Below, piece after piece: positions 27,990 through 38,511 of a stretch of 64,000 nucleotides of DNA. The DNA lies in NCBI GenBank assembly GCA_965153455.1, contig OZ234500.1, positions 12,356,557 to 12,420,556 on the forward strand. The letters are read 5' to 3'. Made by a program: the position numbers and the translations under genes. A model generated the notes under the pieces. It worked only from the letters and a program-made list of their open reading frames with translations. It was not told the origin of the DNA and did not search any database. Position 1 is the stretch's first letter; the number at the start of each line of letters is the position of its first letter. This DNA comes from Sphagnum compactum. Lineage: Eukaryota > Bryophyta > Sphagnopsida > Sphagnales.

Positions 27990-30780
27990 AGACTTTGGGG
28001 AGTTTCGAGTGGCAAACACTAAATAGGAGCAATTAATTAAATGTAACACCAATCTTGAGACAATTACAAGACAATGACAAGCAAGAAAAGTATTTTCAAA
28101 TTATTTTTATTGTACCCGAATTATGATTAACACTTAATTATCTTTCTTACACAATATTTTCAAAGAAAAATAGGTGATTTAATGGTTAAAATTTCCCCCT
28201 TCAAGGTGGGTGTAAGCTAAGGTGGACCACTTTTTGTGTCACACTGCAAGTTTTTGTAAAGTATCATGGATTAACATGTCATTAATGTGCCATAAAATCA
28301 TCATTATGCCAAATTTTCCATTGAATTAAGATTCTCAACTTGAATAAGAATACATCTACATAAAAAATTATAACATGTAGTATCCAAAAATATAGAGTAT
28401 TGCACTTTTCAAGTTGAAAAATATGGATTGGTCTTTTGTTTGTGGCTTGATACAAATATATTTTTGTTTATGAATTTTTTTTAAGTTAGTTTATAGGGAC
28501 TCAATATATGATATATTAAAGCAAAAGTGACATAGATGCAAAAAAATTGTTAGAAAAATTTTAACTCGAAAGAATATACAAACTTTTTAAATGTCTTAAA
28601 ATTTCGTTTCATTTCAAAAGTCCATATCATTTCATTTTTTAATGGATTTAAAAAACAATTCTCTTTAACATGCATGTTAAAGAATTATGTAGTTGGGCTT
28701 TCGTTGCCATAATCTTTATTGTATCATTAACCATATTTAATCCCCCATTTAAACAATGATATCATAGTAAACTACAATTTTAACACTACCAAATGGACTT
28801 TTTATGGACTATTTATCTACAAGAATTGGTCCACCTTACCTTGTAACCACCCTTCAACCTAAGGGTTCAAGGTTTGATCCTTTTTTCGAATTTTTTTTTT
28901 CTTCCATGAACAAAATGGGTGAAAAAAAATAGCCTTTAGGCAACTTCTTCATGCTAGATGCCCCTAGGAAAAAAAGATTTTGTCCAAGGAGAAGGAGATA
29001 AGATGGTAACCCCAACCATGTTCTTTAAAAAATAACTTTCATGGGGAGAAAAAGACTAAGTTGCCCCAGGGATCAACTTCTTTGGGGAGGAAGGGACAAA
29101 GTTGCCTTAAAGAACAATTTCTTCAAGGAGAAAATGATTAACTTGCCCCAAGGAGTAATTTCCCCTAGAAGCAATTTCCTCCAAGGAACAACTTCCCAAA
29201 TATTTGACAAGAATATATAGGGGATTAATTTTATGCAAATCAAACATTTTTTACACCATTGAAAAGTTCTCAAAACATAGATATCTTAAATGATCTTGCA
29301 TTTTCAATTTGAAGTTCTGAGTTAAAAGTTATGACAAAAAGAAAGTTGGGAGTCAAATTTTCCTAGTCCCCTTTTGCCCTAGGAAAAAACTTTTCGAATG
29401 TTTGAAAAGAAAATAAACTTGGGATAACTTTTTTCAAATCAAACATTTTTTATACCATTGGAAAGCTCTCAAAGTGTAGATATCGTAATACTTGTTCAGG
29501 TTTAACAGAAATTATATTATTTTTAAAATGCCGAAATTTTAGAAAATTAAGGTCCCTTCCCATTGAAGATTTTAAAACTATTATTTATTAAATTTGAAAT
29601 TTCATAGGATTCCTGAGCTATTTAAAAAATTTCCTTTGCCATTAAACAACCCTTAACAAGCTCTGTCTGATGCCTTTTATGGGCTAATAATGTAGCCTTG
29701 CAAAGAATTGTGTTGTGTTATTACAAGATTTTTAAAAAATTCCTTTTTTTACTTTGTGTATGCAGTAAGTGTAAAAATAAACCCTAATTTTCAATGCCTA
29801 ATGGTATGCTAGTGGTTTGTGTCATATTTCTTGTAGGGGAGGATTTGGGATCAAAACCTATGTTATGAACCAGAATGTTTGCGCAAAACATTGGTGATGA
29901 ATAACATGTAGATGTTTTTCAATTTAAATGAAAATTTGTCAAAAATTCAAAAAAATCACTCAAAATAAAATAATTGTTTAGCAACAAGATGTCAAACCTA
30001 AAAAGGTAAGTACTATAATATTGAAAATGATTTTGCATTTTTGATTTGAAATTATGGCAAAATGAAAAGCCTAGAGTCAAATTTGTAAGTCCCATTCTAC
30101 CCCAAGGGAGAAAAGGAGATCGAAATTTTCACTCAATTATCTTATCATCATAACTTTTAGTTCATAGCCTCAATTAAAAATGCAAAATCAATTTTGATAT
30201 CTATGCTTTGGAAGCTTTTTTTAATGGTATAAAGAATGTTTGATTTGGACTTTATCCCTTACAATTTCTTGTCAAACATTCAAAAAGTTGCTCATTGAAG
30301 CAACACAGTCCTTTTCTCCATGGGAAGTTGCTCCCCTTCTCCCCAAGAAAGTTATTCCTTGGAGGAACATGGTTACGCCTACCATTTTGTCTCTTTCTCC
30401 TAGGGGAAAGTCCCTTTCTCCTTGAGGCATCTAGCTTGAAAATTTTGCTTAAAAATTTTATTTTCTTGTTGATCTAGAGAATTCATGGAAAAAATTAAAT
30501 TTGAAAAAAATATCAAACCTTAAACCTTTTGGTTCAACAGGGAAATTTTAACCATTAAATCACTTTTTTTTTCCTTCAAAATATTGTGTAAGAAAGATGA
30601 TTAAAGTGTTAATCATAGTTTGGATATAGTTAAAAAATTTTGAAAACATTTTTTTGTTGGACATTAATCTTGTAATTACATCAAAATTGATGCCGAATTT
30701 AATTTATTGTTCATGTTTAACGTTTATCATTTGGAGTGGCGTCATTGGTGAATATTTTATAATTAGATTGAAATTGTATT
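27990..30780. mobile_element. Large fold-back (long inverted-repeat) element, ~2.8 kb
   Basis: The left arm (about 28020-29290, minus a nested insertion) is mirrored by the right arm (about 30070-30720). Landmarks on the left are CAATTACAAGA (28065), GATTAACACTTAATTATC (28128), GATTTAATGGTTAAAATTTC (28175), AAGGTTTGATCC (28869), CATGCTAGATGCC (28950) and CAAATCAAACATTTTTTA (29236). They return as reverse complements in exact mirror order at about 30676, 30610, 30553, 30512, 30425 and 30235. Identity is moderate and the structure is old. A further degenerate copy of the CAAATCAAACATTTTTTATA block lies at about 29438. No transposase was seen. It may be a long-TIR non-autonomous transposon. Confidence 0.75.
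28205..28852. mobile_element. MITE-like element, family A copy 2 (648 bp), nested
   Basis: TTCAA flanks it on both sides (28200-28204 and 28853-28857). Its ends, GGTGGGTGTAAGCTAAGGTGG and the reverse complement of GGTCCACCTTACCTTG, form terminal inverted repeats. It interrupts the left arm of the larger fold-back element. The right arm carries the uninterrupted version at about 30531-30541, giving an internal empty site. The interior matches 4819-5454 in block order. Confidence 0.75.
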
Positions 30781-30934
30781 TACACATTTAACATGTTTTC
30801 ACAATCATTATGAAATTTTAATTGTTGCAAGTGCCCTTTGTTAGAGAAAGATTGTCATATTTGTAAGAGAGAGGTGATGACAATTATCACACACATTTCT
30901 CATAAATACTTAATAGGACAGCACAATGATGTTT

Positions 30935-31170
30935 ACATTTCATGAAAATGTATGGCCCATTTGGCCTTCTAAATGTTTTTTGCCTTTATACACATTTCAT
31001 AAAAGTGTATGGCACATTCAACCTTTGAGCCATTTTTTGTTTCTTTCAAACTCATTTCATGGAAGTATATGGTGCATTAACCTCCTCCACCTTTTGGCTT
31101 TCTTCATACATTTTTCATAAAAACATATGGCTTGTTTGGCCTCCACCATATTTGTATTTCATTTTTGGTA
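30935..31170. repeat. ~60-bp tandem repeat, 4 copies
   Basis: Units begin ATTTCATGAAAATGTATGGC, ATTTCATAAAAGTGTATGGC, ATTTCATGGAAGTATATGG and TTTTCATAAAAACATATGGC, near 30937, 30997, 31056 and 31113. Each is followed by a CATTTGGCCT-like and T-rich tail. Confidence 0.75.
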
Positions 31171-31975
31171 CACATTGAACAAAAAACACTTAAACATCAC
31201 AATTTGTGCTTGTAACCATTTATGAATATTTTATGTTAGAGGCCAAAACCATACACTTTCATGAGTGATGTATGTAAGGGGGAAAAATACCCATATGTCC
31301 ACCTAGATAATGTAAATAATGTCATTTCTAATTAAATCACAAAATTCCTTTTATTAAATAAAAGGGCTAGAATGAACGTTGATGATTACACTAGTTGGGG
31401 ATGTATGTGGTTGGATGGCCACTAATTTTCTATTGGTTCATATCCTTATGCTAACCACACATGTTAACACAATTTGATTTTTATTTTAGTTTTTGGTTAA
31501 ACCTTCCTTTTCCTTATTTATTTATTTTTCAAATCCAATTAGACCCACCTATCTACCTCCTTGCCCCTAGCTATGAACTAACACACCCACCATCCTAGCC
31601 TCCTTTTTAAGCTATTGACCTATTCTTATTGCCTAAGCCCCCTCCATCTACCTTCCCACTAAGGTTGTGATGCTCTTGACAACAAATTAAAATATTACAT
31701 ATGCATTGCATAGCTACCCCCCCCCCCCCCCCATTTTTGTTTAGCGAATCCCTCATTTTATTCTTTCATGGAAATACATGAATCAATGTTCATATGGGTA
31801 TTGCATACAATAAACCCATTGTGATGGACTAAGTGTTTGCAATACCTTCATATGTGGCCATGATGACATAGGGCACATTTTTACAAAAATTAAGTCCTTA
31901 CAATTCCCACATGTTGGGGGAAATACAAAAGGGCATCAATAATTTTAGGTGAATGAATGGGAAGTGTACATAAAT
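31171..31975. other. Intergenic DNA with a 16-base C tract
   Basis: No gene was recognised. A pure C run occupies 31717-31732. Confidence 0.55.
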
Positions 31976-31979
31976 TCCA

Positions 31980-33000
31980 TTGATGATGATTTCATCCAAG
32001 TTGGTTTAGGTGGGATGGGCTATAGTTGTGGGTCATATAAAAAAAACAATTCCAAACAACAAATTTATTAAAGGTCGATTCCAAATCATAATTTTTAAAA
32101 ATAAACCTTTTACAAGTTGTAATGTTTCAAAATGTCCTTATGGATCTTTAGATATTGAAAGAGAAACAAATCTCTTTATTTTTTTCAATGTCTTTTGGAA
32201 TCTTTGTGTCCTTTCAAAAAAAAATTTGAATCTTTGTGTTTTTCCAATTTCATACACATGTTTACATGTAATTTCATACAACTGTGAATATGCGTTATTT
32301 CATTTGAATATGTTGAAAGTATTTCAAGACATTAACAAGTTTTTTTTTTCTTTGAAATTATGCTAGTTTCCCATAAAAATTTATCCTTTAAATAGCCTAA
32401 TTCAAAGATTTAATCCCCACTTGCTTAGTTGATTTAATGTTTATCCACCCGAATTGCTTCCAAAATTTCAATGAATTAAAAATAGGGGTGGCTGATTAAA
32501 TCTCCCCTTGGATGATAATTGGGCGGTATTTTGTACAATTTGAATATTATGTATATCTAAAAGTAAAAAAGTTTTCAAATGTAAACCTTTATTTATTTTT
32601 TGTCATTTCATCGTCATTGGTAGTGCGTAGCAACGCAGAGCCCAAGTTTTAATCCTAGTGATGATGATTTCATCGGAGTTAGTTTAGGTGGGATGGGCTA
32701 TAATTGTAGGTTGTACAAAAAGACAATTCCAAATTGCAAATTGATTAGAGGTCAATTCCAGACCATAATCTTTAAAAGTAAACATTTTACAAGTTGTAAT
32801 GTTTCAAAATGTCCTTATGCATTTCAAGATATCAAAAAAGAAACAAATCTCTTTATTTTTTTCAATGTCTTTTGAAATTTGTGTCCTTTCAAAAAAAATT
32901 TGGGAATCTTTGTGTCTTTCCAATTTCATACACATGTAAACATGTAATTTCATACAAATGTGAATATGTGTGATTCATTCGAATATGTTACTTGGTTATT
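31980..33000. repeat. Direct duplication of a ~345-bp block, ~680 bp apart
   Basis: 31982-32325 and 32660-33000 match almost colinearly. Both read TGATGATGATTTCATC, then GTTTAGGTGGGATGGGCTAT, then ACAAGTTGTAATGTTTCAAA, then CAATTTCATACACATG. A third, partial copy of the last part is at about 33110-33230 (CCAATTTCATACACCTG, CATACAAATGTAAACATGTG). The duplicated block has open frames (for example 32010-32366) but no known protein motif, and the copies differ by indels. Confidence 0.8.
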
Positions 33001-33239
33001 TCAAGAGTATAACAAAGGAGCAAACATGTCAATGCAAAAGGTGAGTACATAATCATGTTTTTGCATTTAGTATGTTGAAGCAATTATAATTCAATATCTT
33101 TGTTTTTGTTTCATTATTTTTTGGAATTTTTGTGTGCTTCCAATTTCATACACCTGTACATTGTAAACATGTAGTTCCATACAAATGTAAACATGTGTTA
33201 TTTCCTTTGAATATGTTCATATTCTAGTAGCCTATATCA

Positions 33240-36200
33240 GTGAATTTTAGATATTTCGTACCTGACCTACCACTACTAAAGCCTTGGAGTTGGGGTCATC
33301 TACAGGAATGGATTATGTGTATTTTGTGTTGATTCGCATTGTTGTGATTGTGTATACAACATGATGTTGATGTTTGTGGTGATATTTGGAAGGTGAAAGT
33401 CTCATATATACCACACTGGATTATCTACTCCATATTGTGGAATATGTTGTTTTTCCCATCCTGAACCTAATTTGTGTAGATTTTTATAAGAAAAGAAATT
33501 CACTTTAGAAAGCTCAAAATCCACACACCCCCCATCCCAATAGTCTTAAAAATTCTCGTAGTTATGCGTGTGTCTATTCACCAGACGCTTTGTGATGTGG
33601 GTACCAAGTAGTTGTGCCAATAATGAACATACTAAAGGGGGATGAACATTTAAGCACCAAAGGCGAGGGTCGAAAACTAACAACTTATTTACATGACCAT
33701 ATCACTCTGTGATCATGAATGAATATGAAAGGAACATGATTGAATTTTGTTATAGCCTACAACATGGAGTCTCTTTACATATTTGCACTTTACTTTTAGA
33801 AGGAGAGGCTCAAATGGTTCAGGCCTCAAGGGGCTGCTCATAACTTTTGAATTTTTTCAGCCTCTCCTTGAACTCAGCTACCATCAAAGGGAATCCCTCT
33901 TGTAATGTTATTTCGGAAAGCAACAAGAATAGTTAGAAGTTGAACTTTTACATCATGGATGTTAGAAATATTAAGGTTTTAGTAGGTGAAAATGAAATGT
34001 AATATTCTAAAATCAATGGAAATGGAAATAATTTTGTGGACAATCTATATGATCATGTATTATTAATGTTCAATAACCAATTAATTTTTACATAATTTAT
34101 TTATCATCACTGGTAATGCGAAGCAATGCAGAGCCCACATAACCTTAAGTGATGGAGGAATAAGTTTTTGCAATATTCACACATTGAAGCATTGCCATGC
34201 ACCAAGGGGGCCCTTTGGCGAAGGTACACAATACAATTATATGGAAGTATTGTAATATATTTTTTGCTTGAAGTTATTTTGTGTGTATTACATTATAGGA
34301 ATGATAAGGGTTCATTCACATGATGAGGGTATTGCATTGTTAATCGTGTTAATAATGACCCTAGAAACCTTCACCAATGAAGGTATTATTTATTTTATTG
34401 TGGTCACACTCAATGTTTTTTTCCTAAAAATGAAAGTATTACTCCTTTGTTTTATGGTTAATGTAAACCATTCATGGTGGATGGGGGTACTATGTGGAAT
34501 GGGGCTTGTTAATTAAATGTGCAATATGGCATATAGTGATCAAGGCTCATACATTGGAACTAGAAATTTTGATTTGGAAAATAAAATGAGTGGAAAGTTC
34601 AACACACAATGCAAGTCATTTAAAAAGATCTTAGAAATGGGCATTGAAAATAGCGAAAGCTATTGCAAAAGGCATTAGATTTCCATGCAAATGAAGGTTC
34701 ATAAAACTTTCTTGAAACTTCAAACCAAATATTTTTACCAATATAACAAGGATCTTGTTCAACATGATCATCCTAAATGGAATATGAAATTGAAAGAAAT
34801 ATTTTTTAATGACAAATATGCACCACATTTTGATTTATATTTGGGCTGACTACCACTACATGAATTTTTTTTTGTTCTATTCAAAATTTTATTTGTTGTG
34901 GAAATTATTTTTATGCATTCCATACCAACATTTTGAACATGAAATTTTTTGGTGTAATTTGTAGACACTTAAAGTTTTAGAGCTTGCAATTTCTAATTTT
35001 GGCCTCTTGATCTTGTTGTGGTTTCACAATTTACTTTTCATCAACATGCATAGATGCCAAAAGTTATGTTTTGAAGTCCTCACAATTCAATTTTCTTGAT
35101 TTGATCGTGTTGCTTTGGCATGCTCAATGCTTATTGTGATCACTTTTGTCTTCGGTGTAGGTTGTAAAACACTACAATAAACCCTACAATGTCGATCCTT
35201 TTCCAAGAATGATCCATTGGTGGGAATTAGATTGGTTAGGACACCTACCTGTGTTGATTTTTAAAGCTACAAATCAAAGTGCATGATCAATAAAAGAAAT
35301 CATGTCCATATTTCCTTCGAAACCTTTGGTTGTGGATTTGTGATAACTTCACCTTCTATTGGTACATTCCAATCTAGCCTTTGATTTACAAAAATTGAAT
35401 TCATGTATTCTTGACATTATCATGTGTGACATTATGCAACATGTGCATTTCCACACGTTTGCTAATCTCTAAGCAACAAAACTATGTATCAAAAAGGGAA
35501 ATTGTAGAGTCTTAGGACTTTTACAATTATGGGCTTATTTTTTGCACTATTTGCAATGTCACAATGGATCAAAGGAAAGCCCATTGATGAGGCATTGTGC
35601 ATCAAGATCAACTCAACAATTCTTAAATCTCTACTATGCAAATATATTGTCAAACAAATGTTTTTTTTAGTCCAATACTAGAGCATTTGTGCTTTGGAGA
35701 CTAAAAGATGTGTCATTTTCTTTCAAAGAACAAAAATAAGGAAATAGAAAATCTTTTAAATTGTTCTAAAATATTTTATTTTTCAACATTGAATCCTTGA
35801 AATCAATACTTCAACGATAAAATGTTGAACTTGCCATGGTACTATGGTAATGTAACCTATGTTCAAGTTCTTTATTATATGGAGGATGAATGTTGTTTAT
35901 CAGCTTGCATGACATTCATGAAAAATAAATCAAAAATTGATTGACCAATAATTTGGATATGAAGTAGTTAAAGAGAATAAAGTACCAGAATAAAGTAGTT
36001 AACTATACCAAAATACATCCATCAATTCACATTCAACCTCTTATATCATAAGCTACAATTTTGTCTTATTTTGCCACATGTAAATTAGGTGTAGTGAAAC
36101 TTTTATTGCTTAAAAAAAACTCCCCAAAGAGATAATTGTCTAGTCTATTCCATTTGTCATCATGTATGAGTGCCTAGTTTCTCTATAACTATAGCCAGTT

Positions 36201-36560
36201 GTCTCTATATCAGTTGTCTCTATCATGTGTGCACAGATATACACACATCCTATTGCAATTGGATGGGCTTTATAATTGACAACAAAATGATCATGGGCTC
36301 CATACCTGGGGACTCAAATCAATCTTCCTAACTAACTTACCATAAGGTCAGTTTCGTCATTGAATAATCCTCAAAATAGTAAAATGATAATTTGTGAAAA
36401 TATCAAGTTGACATGTTGAAAATCATCGTAGTTATCGTAGGCTACACTCTGAATAACTTCACTACTCATATCACAATGTTGTTACAAGTACATGATGAAA
36501 AAATATATAATTTAAAAGTTTAAGAACAAATTCATTTTTTGAAAACAAATAATTATTCGT
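33240..36560. other. Intergenic DNA without a recognised gene
   Basis: A short motif, GGTAATGCGAAGCAATGCAG at about 34110, is a near copy of GGTAGTGCGTAGCAACGCAG at about 32619. The word GTATTGCA/GTATTACT recurs around 34330-34450. No coding or RNA gene was recognised. Confidence 0.5.
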
Positions 36561-36589
36561 TTTGTCAATGTGGAAACTAACCCTAGGCT

Positions 36590-36810
36590 ATGGTATACAC
36601 ACACACACATATTATCACTCTCCAGTGGAAAGCAAAAGCCAGCCAAACTCCTGGCACCCAATTCTCTGAAAGGAGTGAGCCAGCTTATGATGGACAACCA
36701 ATACAATGATAATCTCCAGCTGAGAAAATCCCTTCCCATCACATCAAGCAACAGAGTGCTCTGGCTGGAAATAATGAGACTGAGAGACAGAGAGAGAGAG
36801 AGAGAGCGAG
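36590..36810. repeat. AC and AG microsatellites
   Basis: A short AC run at about 36594-36609 and an AG run at about 36782-36806. The open frame across them is low-complexity. Confidence 0.8.
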
Positions 36811-37079
36811 AGCCACTTCCTAAAGAAAATCAATAGTTCTCAACTACTGACTGCTCTTTACTTTGAAAGGGGTACTGATGAGCTTTATGATTGACAACAC
36901 AATAATAGTTATAGGTAATCCCCAGTTGGGGGAATGGCATGTGATCTGGAGGGCCTAAGGCAGCAAATGATTTTGTCCAAACTTGTAAAGACCTCCCAAA
37001 AATTACCTTCGTCTTAGAGAATGTAAAGCAGTGAGAAAAAATTCTTAGTGAATTTGGAGGGCACCTTATATGTAGGTAT

Positions 37080-37570
37080 CCATGAATACCCCTTTTAGAA
37101 AGGAGGAGGGTTATGAAAGCCTACTCTTCAAAAGTGGGAGGGATCTTAGGCTCAAGAGTCATCATAAAGTCCTCCATAGTTTTTTTGGTGTACTGGCAGG
37201 GTACCTGAAATGTCATAATTTTTGTGCGCTTGGGTGTTTGTGGTATGGGAAGGACATTCCAAATGAATGGAGGTGCATTTCAGAACAAAATGCACCTCCG
37301 TCCCATATGGACTCCTTTAAGTTGCATCCCTGCTGTCCAAGGGTTTTTCTCTTATGAATTTGTGCCAGTCTTCAATCTTATGGCTAGCTAAGTCCTTCAG
37401 AGCATGGCCTTCTGGAAATGAGGCCTTGCTCTTTGGCTGTCACCTCAGGCAGGGGGTCCTCATTTCCAGAAGGCCCTGCACCTTGGGCCTTGCCCACCAC
37501 CTAAGAGGTCCTTCCCACTCTTAGAAAGTAGGTGTAAAACCGTCCCCTCCTATGCCTCTTTATCTGCATA
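37080..37570. mobile_element. Palindromic element with nested hairpins (~490 bp)
   Basis: The outer arms pair: AAAGGAGGAGGG, CCTACTCTTC and AGTGGGAGGGATCTTAGG on the left (37099-37150) against CCTAAGAGGTCCTTCCCACT, AGAAAGTAGG and CCCCTCCTA on the right (37499-37552). Inside are two cleaner hairpins. One is GGAGGTGCATTT / AAATGCACCTCC (about 37269-37300). The other is GGCCTTCTGGAAATGAGG / CCTCATTTCCAGAAGGCC (about 37407-37475). It is read as a non-autonomous fold-back transposon. Precise ends and target duplication were not found. Confidence 0.6.
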
Positions 37571-37599
37571 GCTTAAGGCACTTGATATACTGTGCAGGC

Positions 37600-38500
37600 C
37601 CTTCTCGTGGTTATTCCCTCATTAGAAGTCTTCGCCTTTCACATAAACATAGTGCATATTCCCATTGGAAAAAGAAGCAAAAATGCCAGCCATTACTGTC
37701 ACTTTTAAATTTTTTTGGGGGATAGGAATGTTTTTTTCCTGGAAAAATTTAAAATTTGTGAGAAATGAGAGATTTTCTGGGTTTTTTACTCACCAGAATT
37801 TGGAAAATAATGGAAAGAAATTGTTATGATCATCAAATTTTTATATAAGGTTCTAACTTGTACATGTTTAAGTGTTTTTACATTCATATCTCATTTAAAA
37901 ATAAAATTGGCTAATTATGGATGATCCCCAAGTACTCACCAGTGTTTTTTTTTTTTTTTCTTGGAAAAAATGACATTTGGCTAACCCTTGTCAACAGGCT
38001 GGCCATTGGTTGGAATGAGTTGGAGCCCAACAAGTTATAATTTTTTTTTGTAATGAATTTTTTGGCTACCAGTTAAAAGGGAATCGAGTTTATTTAGGTG
38101 ATTTAATTTGTTTAAATGTGGCTATTTTGGCTATAAATGTCAAATTATTTGTAAGAGTTTTGGCTATTGCCAATTCTCACAAGGAGAAATCCAGGTTACC
38201 TTCTATTAAAACATGGAGAGTAGGAATCGAATTTGTAATCACTTGTGAAGGGATTGAACCTTTTAAACTACCCATTACAACACGAGTGGCCTACCTACAA
38301 AAACAAATACATTAGTTCAATACAAAAAAACCACCTTCAACTTTCAAATCAAAATAGAACTTGGAAGTATAAGGTTGAATAAGAAGTGGTATCCATTTGG
38401 GATCACCATTTCACTTACCCAAAAACCCAGAAACTATCCAAAGTCCACAAACAAATGAACACAAAAGGGATAGTTGAAAATTAGAAGTGGACATTGGTGT
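37600..38500. other. Intergenic DNA with weak tRNA-like words
   Basis: On the minus strand between about 38190 and 38310 there are a GGTTCAATCCC word and an ATTCGATTCC word that resemble polymerase III box B. No convincing box A lies at the proper distance. This is a possible SINE remnant at best. Confidence 0.35.
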
Positions 38501-38511
38501 CCATTATGGAT

